From Bradyrhizobium sp. MOS002 (GTDB lineage Bacteria > Pseudomonadota > Alphaproteobacteria > Rhizobiales > Xanthobacteraceae), in NCBI RefSeq assembly GCF_003020115.1, contig NZ_PYFX01000012.1:1-64000 (forward strand): a DNA stretch of 64,000 nt, given 5' to 3'. Positions 1 to 9,538 of this stretch are shown here, in pieces. The notes beneath the pieces are model-generated. The model did not search any database. It had not been told where the DNA came from and was given only the letters and a program-made list of their open reading frames with translations. The translations under genes and the position numbers were made by a program. The stretch's first letter is position 1; each line of letters starts with the position of its first letter.

Positions 1-436
1 CGGAGCCGGAAACTTACAGACGAGACGAAGCCTAGCAGCGCCGCTCGTCGGAACGAAGCCTTGGGCTCACGGAGAGCAATCCGCCCTGCCCACGCCTCTC
101 GCACCCGAACGCTGCCGCGTCCACCGCAAGCCCGGCTCGCGAACGTGACGACCACAAGATCGCCCCTCAAGGATGAGCCGGGATAGGCGACACATACGCT
201 AAAACCGAATTTCGGTAAAGTGGAATATTTTTGTCGGCGTGGCTTGACACCGGTTCAGGTCGGGACGTCAAGGTGTTTCGTCCGATGGCGCAGCTCACCG
301 GCGCGCCGAGATGCCGGTGACGAGCCAAAAGCCCTGGTGGCCGCTTGCGACACTTCGAGTCCGCCGCGGACATAAAGACGCAACATTTTCGGGGCTTGTC
401 GATCGTCCTGCCCTATTCCACCTCCCCGGAGTTCCC
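1..436. other. Left-edge non-coding stretch
   Basis: No convincing gene is visible on either strand. The reading frames here are short and mutually overlapping, and the long frame running into the MFS gene from 311 lacks transporter-like sequence before residue 43. The only structured element seen is a 13-bp palindrome at 204-216, followed by an AT-rich patch around 220-235. The stretch is probably the upstream region of the MFS gene, plus whatever ends beyond the left edge. Confidence 0.5.
204..216. promoter_or_regulatory. 13-bp palindrome ACCGAA-T-TTCGGT
   Basis: The arms ACCGAA and TTCGGT are perfect inverted repeats around a single T, just before an AT-rich segment and about 220 bp upstream of the MFS gene. 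It could be an operator. No regulator can be assigned, and a palindrome this short can occur by chance. Confidence 0.25.
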
Positions 437-1576
437 ATGTCTTCTGCCGACAGGCCGGCGACACGCCTTGCGACCAGACTTGCCTTCCTCGTCGCGGGCT
501 TCGGCGTCGCGTGCTGGGCACCGCTGGTCCCGTTCGCAAAGGCGCGGCTCGCCGTCGACGAGGGCATCCTCGGACTGCTCCTGCTCAGCCTCGGCATCGG
601 CTCGGTCGTTGCGATGGTTCTGACCGGCGTGCTGAGCGCGCGCTATGGCAGCAAGCCGATCATCATTGCGGGCGGGCTCGGTCTGGCCCTGGTCCTGCCT
701 CTGCTGACGATCGCGAGCTCGCCCATGACGCTGGCGCTGGCACTGCTCGCGTTCGGCGCCGCGCTCGGCTCCATCGACGTAGCCATGAACATCCACGCGG
801 TTGAGGTGGAGCGCGCCGCGGGACGTCCGCTGATGTCCGGCTTCCACGCGCTGTTCAGCATCGGCGGCTTCGCCGGATCCGCGCTGATGACCGCACTGCT
901 CTCGCTGCAACTCGGGGCGCTCGCTTGCACGCTGATCTGCTCCGTCCTGATGCTGATCGCGACGCTGGCGGCCTGGCCGCGTCTGCTTCGCTCCGTGCAG
1001 GTGCAGGAAGGACCGCTGTTCGTGCTGCCGCATGGCTCCGTGCTCCTGCTCGCGCTGCTTTGCGCCATTACCTTCCTCGTCGAAGGCGCGATGCTCGATT
1101 GGGGCGCGCTGCTCGTCATCGGCGCGGGCCTCGTTTCCGAAGCGCAAGGCGGGATCGGCTACATCGTGTTCTCGGTCGCGATGACGATCGGACGGCTCGG
1201 CGGCGACGCTGTCGTCGCGCGCATCGGAGACCGCACGACATTGTTCTGGGGCAGCCTCATTGCGATCGCGGGTTTCGTGGTCCTGCTCACCGCTCCCGTC
1301 GTGACGGTCGCCGTGGCCGGCTTCCTGCTGATCGGCCTCGGTGCATCGAACCTCGTGCCGGTGCTGTTCCGCCGGGCGGCGAGGCAGACGGTGATGCCCA
1401 CGGGACTTGCCGTCGCGGCGATCACGACCGCAGGCTACGCCGGCGTTCTCGTCGGCCCCGCCGGTGTGGGCTTCGTAGCGCGCCTTGGCGGATTGACGAT
1501 GGCGTTCTGGCTCCTGGCCGCGCTGATGGCCCTCGTCACGCTGACGGCGCGCATTGTCACGCGCGCCGACGGCTGA
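437..1576 (+). CDS. MFS transporter, YbjJ-like
   Basis: This is a 379-residue inner-membrane carrier with about twelve hydrophobic segments and almost no soluble domain. The N-terminal part (CWAPLVPFAKARLAV, then GLLLLSLGIGSV and a loop RYGSKP) resembles the YbjJ group of the major facilitator superfamily. The loop between helices 2 and 3 matches the usual MFS G-x3-D/S-R-x-G pattern loosely. The ATG at 437 is preferred over the upstream in-frame start at 311, because residues before it are not membrane-like. It ends 6 bp from the convergent Bug-type gene. The substrate cannot be told from sequence. Confidence 0.8.
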   Translation: MSSADRPATRLATRLAFLVAGFGVACWAPLVPFAKARLAVDEGILGLLLLSLGIGSVVAMVLTGVLSARYGSKPIIIAGGLGLALVLPLLTIASSPMTLALALLAFGAALGSIDVAMNIHAVEVERAAGRPLMSGFHALFSIGGFAGSALMTALLSLQLGALACTLICSVLMLIATLAAWPRLLRSVQVQEGPLFVLPHGSVLLLALLCAITFLVEGAMLDWGALLVIGAGLVSEAQGGIGYIVFSVAMTIGRLGGDAVVARIGDRTTLFWGSLIAIAGFVVLLTAPVVTVAVAGFLLIGLGASNLVPVLFRRAARQTVMPTGLAVAAITTAGYAGVLVGPAGVGFVARLGGLTMAFWLLAALMALVTLTARIVTRADG

Positions 1577-1582
1577 ACGGCC

Positions 1583-2572
1583 TCACAAATTGCTCAGCCC
1601 GATCGATTTGATCAGGGGCGCGAGGCTTGCGGATGTAGCCTCGACGATGCGCCGGAATTTGTCCGGGCTAGAATCATTGTCCGGCTCCATGCCCTGGGCG
1701 CGATAGCTTGCCAGAAGCGCCGTATCGGCCATGGCGAGCCGCGTCGCCTGCGCGATCCGGTCGATGATCGCATCGTCGGTGTCCTTGGGTGCGAACAGAC
1801 CGAACCATCCCTCATAGCGAATGCCGGGCATGCCGGATTCGACGGCGGTCGGGATCTCCGGCGCGCCGCTCAGCCGCGTTTCGGTGGTGACCGCAAGCAG
1901 CCTGATTTTCCCCGCTTGAGCCAGCTGCTGCAATTGAACGGACATGACGGCAATGACGAGCGATATCTGGCCGCTGACGAGGTCGTTGGTCGCCTGCGCG
2001 ATGCCGCGATAGGGTACATGGACGATGTCCAGCGCGCCGGCCTGCTGCTTGAAGGATTCGCCGACCAGATGGTTTCCGGTGGCGATCCCCGGCGTGCCGT
2101 AGGACAGCTTTCCCGGATTGGCTTTCGCATAGGCGATCAACTCGCGCAAATTTGCGGCGGGGATCGAAGGATTGATCGCGAAAACCAGCGCGCTGTTGAT
2201 CAGGCGGTAGACGGCGCGGAAATCGCCAACGGAATATCCGGGATTCGCCGACGTCATGGGAATGATGACCTGCGTGCTGCCGTTGCCGAGCAACAGCGAA
2301 TAGCCGTCGGGCTCCTCGCGCGCGACCGCCGCGGTCCCGATGGCGCCGCCCGCGCCGCCGATATATTCGACGAAGGTCGGCCCGAGCAGCGACGGCATCC
2401 TGTCCACCCAGGGACGCGCGATCTGGTCACCCGATCCGCCGGCTCCGTAGGGAATCACCAGGCGAATCGGACGAGACGGATAGTCGGCGGCTTGTCCGGT
2501 GCGGGGAAGCGCGGCGAGCGCCGCTGCGCCCGACAACGCATGCACAAATTGTCGCCGCGTGAAAGAGGCCAT
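1583..2572 (-). CDS. Bug/TctC-type periplasmic substrate-binding protein
   Basis: This is a 329-residue periplasmic solute receptor of the Bug (TctC) family, which feeds tripartite tricarboxylate transporters. The N-terminus carries a twin-arginine-like leader (TRRQF followed by an Ala-rich hydrophobic stretch ending near GQAAD). The mature protein starts with the family's YPSRPIRLVIPYGAGGSGD block, whose Gly/Asp residues contact the carboxylate ligand. No TctA or TctB membrane partner is adjacent, so it is an orphan receptor, as is common for this expanded family in Bradyrhizobium and Bordetella. The ligand is unknown. Confidence 0.9.
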   Translation of the reverse strand: MASFTRRQFVHALSGAAALAALPRTGQAADYPSRPIRLVIPYGAGGSGDQIARPWVDRMPSLLGPTFVEYIGGAGGAIGTAAVAREEPDGYSLLLGNGSTQVIIPMTSANPGYSVGDFRAVYRLINSALVFAINPSIPAANLRELIAYAKANPGKLSYGTPGIATGNHLVGESFKQQAGALDIVHVPYRGIAQATNDLVSGQISLVIAVMSVQLQQLAQAGKIRLLAVTTETRLSGAPEIPTAVESGMPGIRYEGWFGLFAPKDTDDAIIDRIAQATRLAMADTALLASYRAQGMEPDNDSSPDKFRRIVEATSASLAPLIKSIGLSNL

Positions 2573-2778
2573 GCTGGAAATTCCGGAAGTCGGCAGTCAA
2601 TGTGGTGGCGGGACCGGCTCCCGGACCAAGCCATCGCAGTAATCCAGCATCACAGTCAATCCTCCATCCCGACGAGCCCCGGCATCATCGCATGGTCGCG
2701 CCGGCCTAACTCTTTATTTTTCAAGCATTATTTCGGCGAGCCCGCCGGCCGTGCAGGGCTGTCAGCCCTGCCCACTGC

Positions 2779-2814
2779 TTTCGGCCAGTTTACTGTACGC
2801 CTCGTTCTGGTAGA
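2779..2814 (+). promoter_or_regulatory. Conserved upstream block shared by two STAND regulators
   Basis: TTTCGGCCAGTTTACT is followed, with a start-to-start offset of 26 bp, by TTCTGGTAGA. The same two words at the same offset occur at 16133-16168. Both copies lie about 80 bp before the GTG start of a paralogous regulator (81 and 78 bp). A promoter and/or autoregulatory operator is the simplest reading. CCAG and CTGG in the two words are inverted with respect to each other. Confidence 0.6.
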
Positions 2815-2818
2815 GCAG

Positions 2819-2831
2819 AAAGTAATACTTT
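2819..2831. promoter_or_regulatory. 13-bp palindrome AAAGTA-A-TACTTT
   Basis: A perfect inverted repeat lies directly after the conserved block and about 30 bp before the GTG start of the first STAND regulator. It is not conserved in front of the paralogue at 16211, so it may be specific to this copy or be chance in an AT-rich leader. Confidence 0.3.
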
Positions 2832-2859
2832 TTGACTCCCTTCGAGGGGGCGATGGCGC

Positions 2860-5700
2860 GTGCCAGATCGTAGCGAAGACTCGGCCATTTCCTTTGGGCC
2901 ATTTCGACTGTTTCCGAAGTCCCGGCTCTTGGAGAAGGAGGGCTCGCCGCTTCATGTCGGCGGCCGCGCGCTCGACATTCTCATCTTCCTTGCCGGACGC
3001 CCCGGAGAAGTCGTCGACAAGAGAGAGCTGGTCAAGCGCATCTGGGCCGGCGTCAATGTCGACGAGGGCAGCTTGCGCTTCCACGTCGCGGCGCTGCGCA
3101 AGGCGCTCGGCGACACCGGCAAGTCGGCCCGCTATGTCGTCAACGTGCCCGGCCGCGGCTATTGCTTTGTCGCCTCGTTCGCTCAAGCAGCCCCGCCTGC
3201 GGTCTCGGCCGCGGCCGAAATCGCCCCTCCCCGCTCCCTGCCCGCTGAACTCACCAGGATGGTCGGCCGGGAAGACGTCATCGAGAAGATCTCGAACGGA
3301 CTTTCGCTCTATCGCTTCATGACCGTCGTCGGCCCGGGCGGCATCGGCAAGACCTCGGTCGCCGTCACGGTCGGGCATCGGCGTTCTCAGGATTTCGGCG
3401 GGCGGGTCTTCTTTGTCGACTTCGGTCCGCTGAGGGATGCCAGTCACATCGCGACCACTATTGCTTCGGCGCTCGGACTGACCATCAGCGCGGAGGATCC
3501 GACGCCGGCTCTCCTGACGTTTCTGAAGACCGGCCCGGCCCTGCTGATCTTCGACGGTTGCGAACATGTGCTGGATCAAATGGCGCCGCTCGTCGAGCAT
3601 ATCGTTCGCGAGGCACCACAGCTTCGTGTTCTCGCAACCAGCCGCGAGTCGTTCCGCAGCGAAGGCGAGCGGATTTTCCGTCTATTCCCGCTGGATTGTC
3701 CGCCCGAGCGCGAAGGGATTGCTGTCGACGAGGTCCTTGCCTACCCCGCGGCTCAACTCTTTGTGGAGCGCATTGCGCAGAGCTCGGGCCCGTTCCAGCT
3801 CAGCGCGGAAGAGGCGCCCCTCGTCGCAAGCATCTGCCGGCGCCTCGACGGCATCGCGCTGGCGATCGAGCTCGCGGCAGGCCGCGTCAATGCTTACGGC
3901 ATCGCCGGCACGGCGTCCCTGCTCGACAGCCGTTTTTCGCTGCAATGGCGCGGCCGGCGCACCGCCGTGCCACGGCACCAGACGCTCGCCGCGGCTCTCG
4001 ACTGGAGCTACGACCTTCTGCCTCCCGTGGAGAGCGCCACGCTGCGACGCCTGTCGGTCTTTGCCGGGCCTTTCGCCCCGGAGGCAGCTGCGGCGGTCGC
4101 GTCCGGTGACGGCCTCAACGCATCCGAAACTCTCGAAGCAATCGACAGCCTGGTGACCAAGTCACTGATCTCGCCGTCCGGGTCGCGGACGCTGCGCTAT
4201 CGGCTGCTCGACACCACGCGCACTTATGCGCACGGAAAACTCAACGAGCTCGGCGAAGCCAGGCAGTTCGCGCGGCGTCATGCCGAGCATTTTCGCGATT
4301 TCTTCGAGCGCGCGGAGGCGGATATTTCGACGCCGCTGCCCCAATGGCTGAGCATCTATGGCGCGGAACTGGACAATGTGCGCGCGGCGTTGGACTGGGC
4401 CTTCGGGCCCGACGGCGAGGCAAGACTCGGTATCGCGCTGACGGCGGCCGCGGTCACGCTGTGGGTGCGTCTTTCGCTGTTCGCGGAATGCCGTGAGCGC
4501 AGCAGAACGGCGCTCGCGGCGCTCGCAGACACCGCCGACGACGACCGCATCCGCATGCAGCTCCTGTCGGCGCTCGGATGGTCGCTGATGTATGGCGAGG
4601 GCCGCGCGCGCGAGGCGCGGCCGATCCTCGAGACGACCCTCGAACTGGCTGACAGGCTCGACGACAAGGATTTCCGGCTGCGCGCGCTCTGGGGCTTGTG
4701 CATTGACCAGTTCAACAACGGACAGTTCGGCAAGGCTCGTGCGCTCGCCGATCGCTTTGCGAACGCAGCCGCGAGCTCGCCCGACAAGACCGATGTCATG
4801 CTGGGCGACCGGCTGATGGCCGTGGCGCTGCACTATCTCGGGGATCAGAACGAGGCTCGGCTGCGCATCGACCGGGTCAATGCATCGCTGCATCTGTTGG
4901 CGGAGAAGCCGAAAATCTTCCCGCTCGATTTGAGAATATCGACGCAATATTTCCGGGCTCGCATCCTGTGGATTCAGGGCCTGGCCGATCAGGCTCAAGC
5001 CCTCACCGCCAGAAACATCGAGGAAGGCCGCGCCAACGGTCACGCGCTGACCTTCTGCAGCGTGCTTGGACAAGCCGCCTGTCCGATCGCCTTCTGGTCC
5101 GGCGATTTCGACGCCGCGGAGCGTCACGGCGCCGAGCTGCTCGAACACACCGAACGCCACGCGATCCGGCTGTGGGGCCTGTGGGCTAGGGCCTTCAATG
5201 CCGCAGTCATGGCAAAACGCGGCGACGTCGCAACCGGCCTGCCGTTGCTGCGCGAGGAGCTCAATCGCGCCGGCGATGCGCGCTTCCTGCCGCGCTTTCT
5301 GCCCCTGCTCGGCGAACTCGCCGCGTGTTCCGGAGAGGCCGACCAGGTCGATCGCGGCCTCGACGTGATCGAGGATGTCCTGACCCGATGCAACGACCGG
5401 CAGGAGCTCTGGTATCTGCCGGAGCTGATCCGCATCAAGGGAGAGTTGATGGTCAGGAGCGCCCGGCATTCAGAAGATGCCGAGGCGCGCTTTCGCGAGG
5501 CCCTGGACATTGCCGGCCAGCAAGGCGCGCGTTTCTGGGAGCTGCGAAGCGCGGTCAGCCTGGCGCGGTGCATGATCGGCGCTGGCCAGACCACGGAGGC
5601 CTCGGCAATTCTGGAACGCGCATGCGGGCCGTTCACCGAGGGTGCCGACATCGCCGATATCCGCAGCGCTCGCGATTTGATCGCGCAGCTCCGGGCTTGA
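2860..5700 (+). CDS. Winged-helix STAND ATPase regulator (copy A)
   Basis: This is a 946-residue predicted cytoplasmic transcription regulator. Residues ~10-105 form an OmpR/PhoB-type winged helix, ending in the typical RYVVNVPGRGYCF. A STAND/NB-ARC-type ATPase follows, with P-loop GPGGIGKT at 158-165 and Walker B ALLIFD near 227-232, then ATSRESF. The C-terminal half is Ala/Leu-rich helical repeat, TPR-like. The GTG start at 2860 has a GAGGGGG ribosome site and fits the paralogue's start. It shares domain order and long identical words with copies B (16211) and C (22794). The family is expected to couple an inducer sensed by the repeats to ATP-dependent activation. The inducer and targets are unknown; the convergent aldo/keto reductase and efflux genes are neighbours, not proven targets. 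Confidence 0.88.
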   Translation: MPDRSEDSAISFGPFRLFPKSRLLEKEGSPLHVGGRALDILIFLAGRPGEVVDKRELVKRIWAGVNVDEGSLRFHVAALRKALGDTGKSARYVVNVPGRGYCFVASFAQAAPPAVSAAAEIAPPRSLPAELTRMVGREDVIEKISNGLSLYRFMTVVGPGGIGKTSVAVTVGHRRSQDFGGRVFFVDFGPLRDASHIATTIASALGLTISAEDPTPALLTFLKTGPALLIFDGCEHVLDQMAPLVEHIVREAPQLRVLATSRESFRSEGERIFRLFPLDCPPEREGIAVDEVLAYPAAQLFVERIAQSSGPFQLSAEEAPLVASICRRLDGIALAIELAAGRVNAYGIAGTASLLDSRFSLQWRGRRTAVPRHQTLAAALDWSYDLLPPVESATLRRLSVFAGPFAPEAAAAVASGDGLNASETLEAIDSLVTKSLISPSGSRTLRYRLLDTTRTYAHGKLNELGEARQFARRHAEHFRDFFERAEADISTPLPQWLSIYGAELDNVRAALDWAFGPDGEARLGIALTAAAVTLWVRLSLFAECRERSRTALAALADTADDDRIRMQLLSALGWSLMYGEGRAREARPILETTLELADRLDDKDFRLRALWGLCIDQFNNGQFGKARALADRFANAAASSPDKTDVMLGDRLMAVALHYLGDQNEARLRIDRVNASLHLLAEKPKIFPLDLRISTQYFRARILWIQGLADQAQALTARNIEEGRANGHALTFCSVLGQAACPIAFWSGDFDAAERHGAELLEHTERHAIRLWGLWARAFNAAVMAKRGDVATGLPLLREELNRAGDARFLPRFLPLLGELAACSGEADQVDRGLDVIEDVLTRCNDRQELWYLPELIRIKGELMVRSARHSEDAEARFREALDIAGQQGARFWELRSAVSLARCMIGAGQTTEASAILERACGPFTEGADIADIRSARDLIAQLRA

Positions 5701-5723
5701 CGCGTCGGCTGGCCGGCGGCGAT

Positions 5724-6662
5724 TCATCCAGCCCGCGGAATGAATCCAGGCACGCCGGTCTCGACGACCGTGTTGAACCTGATGTTTGTCGTGATCTGGT
5801 CCCGCAGCTCTCGCATGGCGTCTTCGGGCAAGGCCGAAATATCGAAGTTCTCCTGGATACGCCGAGGATTGGTCGAAGTCGTCAGGAAAGCCGTGCCGCG
5901 CTGGACGGCCCACGCCAGCGCAATTTGAGCCGGTGTCTTGTGTAGGCGCTCCGCGATGGCAGTGATCACCGGATCGGCCAGGAGGTTCGGCTTCATGGCG
6001 TGTCCCAGCGCTGCAAACGCCTGCAACACAATTCCGTGCTCTCGACAGAAGTCGAGCAGGTCCCATTCAGGAAGATACGGATGCGATTCGACTTGCACCA
6101 TGGCGGGCCTGATCCGCGCGACCGCAACGATCTCGCGCAGCTTCTCCAGGGTGATGTCCGACAGACCGATCGACTTGCAGTGCCCCTCATCGACAAGGCG
6201 CTCCAGCGCGCCCCATGTCTCCGCCAACGTCACGCCTGAATCATAGATGACTTGACTGCGCGCGTCTCGCGGGTCCTGCTCGTCGCCGGGTTGAAAGGCA
6301 AAGGGCGTATGGATGATGTAGCAGTCGACATCGTCGAGCTGCAGCCGCCGGCGGCTGGCGTCGAAGGCAGGTCTGACCCGCTCCGGCCGATGATTGGTGT
6401 TCCATAGCTTCGTCGTCACGAACAGGTCTTCGCGCTGAAGCGTCCCCGCCTTGAACGCGTCCTGGAGCGCGTCGCCGACCGCGGCTTCGTTGCGGTAGCG
6501 CTCCGCACAGTCGAGATGTCGAAATCCGGCCTCCAGTGCAGCCCTGGTGGCCTGCCTGGTCACGAGCGGATCCGGAATGAGCGTACCAAATCCCACCGCG
6601 GGAATCGCTCCCGACGCATGAGTGGAAATCCTTGTATGACGAAGCGTATCGGACGTATTCAT
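5724..6662 (-). CDS. Aldo/keto reductase
   Basis: This 312-residue NAD(P)H-dependent oxidoreductase has the (beta/alpha)8 aldo/keto reductase fold. The four catalytic positions are visible: Asp and Tyr in HLDCAERYRNE, Lys in VTTKLWN and His in YIIHTPF. It would reduce aldehydes or ketones in the cytoplasm. It is convergent with regulator A, with only 23 bp between the stops, and lies upstream of the EmrB-like gene in the same direction with a ~95-bp gap. The specific substrate cannot be deduced. Confidence 0.92.
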   Translation of the reverse strand: MNTSDTLRHTRISTHASGAIPAVGFGTLIPDPLVTRQATRAALEAGFRHLDCAERYRNEAAVGDALQDAFKAGTLQREDLFVTTKLWNTNHRPERVRPAFDASRRRLQLDDVDCYIIHTPFAFQPGDEQDPRDARSQVIYDSGVTLAETWGALERLVDEGHCKSIGLSDITLEKLREIVAVARIRPAMVQVESHPYLPEWDLLDFCREHGIVLQAFAALGHAMKPNLLADPVITAIAERLHKTPAQIALAWAVQRGTAFLTTSTNPRRIQENFDISALPEDAMRELRDQITTNIRFNTVVETGVPGFIPRAG

Positions 6663-6756
6663 GCTGATGCTCCCTTGTTTGTCCTCGGCTCCCGCACAAG
6701 CGGGGGACGAGGTGATCGAAATTGACGATGCGATGCCGTTCCACGACTCCCGGGCG

Positions 6757-8253
6757 TCAACCGGCGGGCCGCGGCTTGCGGAGAAAGAACACGAGCGGGA
6801 TCACGACGAGCATTGCGAACATCAGGATCTCGAACTGGTCGATGACTGCGACCGTGGCTGCCTGACGCGTGACCATGCCGTTGAGCGCGGCGAGGCCCGG
6901 CTTGCCGATCGAGCCCCCGAAATAAGCAGCGACGCGGTAGGGCGTGAGGTTCTTTGCAAGTGCGATGTGCACGGCCTGCGTGTTGGCGTAGAAGAACAAT
7001 TGAACCATCGCGATGCCGATGGTGCTGCCATAGAGCCGCGACAGGTTGATCAGCGCACTGCCTTCCGGGCGAAGCTTCGGATCGAGCGTGCCGAACGCCG
7101 CCCTGGCGAGCGCCGGCAACAACATGCCGATACCGGCCCCCTGGAACAGGCCCGCCCCGACCACCGGCCGCCAATCCATCGCCGGTGAATAGCCGAGCAT
7201 CAGCCAATTGGCATAGACCACCAGCGTCATTCCACCCACGAGGAATGGCCGGGTATCGACCTGCGCCGGAACAAGGCTCGTCAGCACCAGCGCTCCCACC
7301 AGCGCCACGCCGCGCGGAATGGTCATGTAGCCCGTGGTGTCGACCGGGTAGTTGAGCAATTCCTCCAGCATGGGGGACGTCAAGGCCAGGGTCGGCAGCA
7401 GGACGAAGCCGAGCGCAAAGGAGATCACGGTCGAGAGCACGAGATTGCGATCCCGCAACAGCGCCGTGCGGAGAAAATGCTCTTTTGTCGTCATGACGTG
7501 GACGATGAAGAGATAGAAGCCCAGGATCGACGCGATCGCTTCGACCCAGATCTCCGTCGAGGCGAACCATTCGAGGCGCTCGCCGCGGTCGAGCAGCATC
7601 TGCAGCCCGATCATGCCGACGGAGAACGTCGTCAGGCCGAAGAAGTCGAAGGACTGGCTTCGCTGCGCGCGCTTCTCGCTCAGCAACTGGGCCATCGTCA
7701 GGAAGATGAAGACGGCCATCGGCAGGCTGACATGGAAGATCGACGGCCAGCCGTAATATTCACTGAGCCAGCCGCCGATAGCGGGGCCGCTGCTGATGCC
7801 GAGCAGAGAGCACACGGTCCACGCCAGGCTCATGCGCGCATGTCGCGGCGGCGGCGTCACCTCGAGAAGGATCGCCAGCGAAAGCGGCGCGAGCGGTCCG
7901 CTTGCCAATCCCTGGAGGATGCGGGCCAGCACGAACTGGATCGACGTCGTTGCCAGCGTGTCGAGCACGAGACCCAACACGAAGATTGCGATAGCGGTCT
8001 GATAGACCGCCTTTCGGCCATAACGTCCCGCCAGCCATTGCGTGATCGACATGGTCACGGCGCTCGCGGCGATATACGAGGAGAACACCCAGCCGACCTC
8101 GTCATTGGCCATCGACAGCGTCGCCTGAATGTGGGGCAGCGCAGCGTTCGGGATCGAAATGTTGACGGCCTGCATGTAGGTCGCCATGAGGGCGGCCGTG
8201 GCGATCGCGTGATGACCGCCGGGCGCAGCAGTTGATGGGAGGGGCGTACTCAT
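6757..8253 (-). CDS. DHA2-family (EmrB-like) MFS efflux pump
   Basis: This 498-residue inner-membrane protein has a 14-helix layout typical of the DHA2 drug:H+ antiporters. The helix-1 motif NISIPNAALPHIQATL and the loop GRYGRKAVY match the family. It overlaps the upstream membrane-fusion gene by an ATGA junction, so the two form an EmrA/EmrB-type pump that would export toxic compounds across both membranes with an outer-membrane channel not encoded here. The divergent TetR gene is the likely repressor. Confidence 0.9.
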   Translation of the reverse strand: MSTPLPSTAAPGGHHAIATAALMATYMQAVNISIPNAALPHIQATLSMANDEVGWVFSSYIAASAVTMSITQWLAGRYGRKAVYQTAIAIFVLGLVLDTLATTSIQFVLARILQGLASGPLAPLSLAILLEVTPPPRHARMSLAWTVCSLLGISSGPAIGGWLSEYYGWPSIFHVSLPMAVFIFLTMAQLLSEKRAQRSQSFDFFGLTTFSVGMIGLQMLLDRGERLEWFASTEIWVEAIASILGFYLFIVHVMTTKEHFLRTALLRDRNLVLSTVISFALGFVLLPTLALTSPMLEELLNYPVDTTGYMTIPRGVALVGALVLTSLVPAQVDTRPFLVGGMTLVVYANWLMLGYSPAMDWRPVVGAGLFQGAGIGMLLPALARAAFGTLDPKLRPEGSALINLSRLYGSTIGIAMVQLFFYANTQAVHIALAKNLTPYRVAAYFGGSIGKPGLAALNGMVTRQAATVAVIDQFEILMFAMLVVIPLVFFLRKPRPAG

Positions 8254-9395
8254 TTGCCCTCAGTCGCGAGCGCGGATTGGAGCCGATGGGGCCAGGTGCG
8301 GCGATAGCCGGTGTCGACCCGCGCCGTGACGCTGATGCCCGAGAACAGCGGCCGGCTTGCATCAAGGTCGTCGAGTTCAAGGCGCACCGGCAAACGCTGG
8401 ACGACCTTGACCCAGTTTCCGGTGGCATTCTCGGGTGGCAGGATCGAGAAGTCCGATCCGGTGCCGGGACTCATGCTGACGATATGCGCCCCGAATTTGC
8501 GATCCGGATAGGCATCGACCTCGATCGTCGCCTCCTGCCCCGGACGCATGTGGGTCAATCCGGTCTCGCGAAAGTTCGCCTCGATCCAGACATGCCGGCT
8601 CGACATCAGCGAGAACGTGGCTGCGCCGGCATTGACGAAGCCGCCGATCTGCAGATCGTCGACCTTCGTCACAATACCGTCGTCGGGCGCCGTCACGGTG
8701 GCATAGGAGAGATCGAGCCGGGCACGGTCGAGCTGCGCCCTGGCCGCGCGAACCGTTGGATGGCGATCGACGTCGATATCGGCATCGCCATTGAGCGCGA
8801 CGATCGTGTTGGCGATCTGCTGTTCGATCGACGCCATGCGGTGGCGGGCGACCTTCATGTCCGTCTCGGCCCGCTCATAGACCGCGCGCGGAGTGAAGTC
8901 TGAAGCGACCAACATCTTCTTGCGGCCGAACTCACGCTCGTCGAAGGACGCGGATTCCCTGGCCGATTGCAGTTCCGCCTGCTGCTGACGGTAGGTCGCC
9001 TTGAGCGAGTCGATCTGCAGGCGCGCACTGCCAAGCCGGGCCTCCGCCTGATCGACGGCAATCTGGTAAGCCTCCGGATCGATTCGAAACAGGACCTGGC
9101 CCTGCCGAACGCGCTGATTGTCCCGCACGGCGATCTCAACCGCCTGGCCGGAAACCCGGGCGTTGATGGTCACCTTGGCGGCGCGAACGAATGCATCGTC
9201 GGTCGAAACATATTGCTCCTGGGCCAGATACATGGAGGCGCCGAACGCGGCCGCGATGATCGGCACTGCCAGCATCAAGGGGCGGCGCAGCCGCCTCACG
9301 AACTCGGGTCCGAGCAGCTGCCCGACTGCTTCGCTTCCGCGGAAGCTCGTGCGATCGCCCCACCAGCCGGCGATTGGCGCAAAATTGAACGACAT
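8250..9395 (-). CDS. HlyD/EmrA-type membrane fusion protein
   Basis: This 381-residue periplasmic adaptor is anchored by one N-terminal transmembrane helix (LMLAVPIIAAAFGASMYLA). The lipoyl/barrel hairpin follows, with the family words YVSTDDAFVRAAKVTINARVSG and a coiled-coil hairpin in the middle. The ATG at 9395 is chosen because a GAGGTGAGG ribosome site sits just upstream; a GTG 12 bp earlier overlaps that site. Its stop overlaps the start of the EmrB-like gene, showing translational coupling. Confidence 0.9.
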   Translation of the reverse strand: MSFNFAPIAGWWGDRTSFRGSEAVGQLLGPEFVRRLRRPLMLAVPIIAAAFGASMYLAQEQYVSTDDAFVRAAKVTINARVSGQAVEIAVRDNQRVRQGQVLFRIDPEAYQIAVDQAEARLGSARLQIDSLKATYRQQQAELQSARESASFDEREFGRKKMLVASDFTPRAVYERAETDMKVARHRMASIEQQIANTIVALNGDADIDVDRHPTVRAARAQLDRARLDLSYATVTAPDDGIVTKVDDLQIGGFVNAGAATFSLMSSRHVWIEANFRETGLTHMRPGQEATIEVDAYPDRKFGAHIVSMSPGTGSDFSILPPENATGNWVKVVQRLPVRLELDDLDASRPLFSGISVTARVDTGYRRTWPHRLQSALATEGK

Positions 9396-9422
9396 TGGAG
9401 GCCTCACCTCTATTCAATTACC

Positions 9423-9434
9423 TAACGTTCGTTA
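9423..9434. promoter_or_regulatory. TetR-type operator candidate O1
   Basis: TAACG-TT-CGTTA is a perfect inverted repeat 28 bp upstream of the membrane-fusion start, in the region divergent from the TetR gene. Position and symmetry fit repression of the pump. Confidence 0.45.
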
Positions 9435-9494
9435 CAAATACTATCCCACGGATCGGCAATCAAGGCTCCGCCTCTTGATTTTTATAACGACCCA

Positions 9495-9516
9495 TACAAA
9501 TATCTGTAACGACGTA
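9495..9516. promoter_or_regulatory. TetR-type operator candidate O2
   Basis: TACAAATATCTGTA at 9495-9508 is a near-perfect palindrome. It overlaps TAACGACGTA at 9507-9516, which resembles the half-sites of O1. This cluster lies 23-44 bp before the tetR start, as expected for autoregulation. Which of the two dyads is recognised cannot be decided by eye. Confidence 0.4.
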
Positions 9517-9538
9517 CGGCAGCCGAGGTTTTGACGAC

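Noticed and set aside
9422..9436. A fifth CTAAC array in front of the EmrAB-like genes
   Set aside because: CTAAC occurs once, but the positions 10 bp before and after do not match; the sequence is better explained as part of the TetR dyad.
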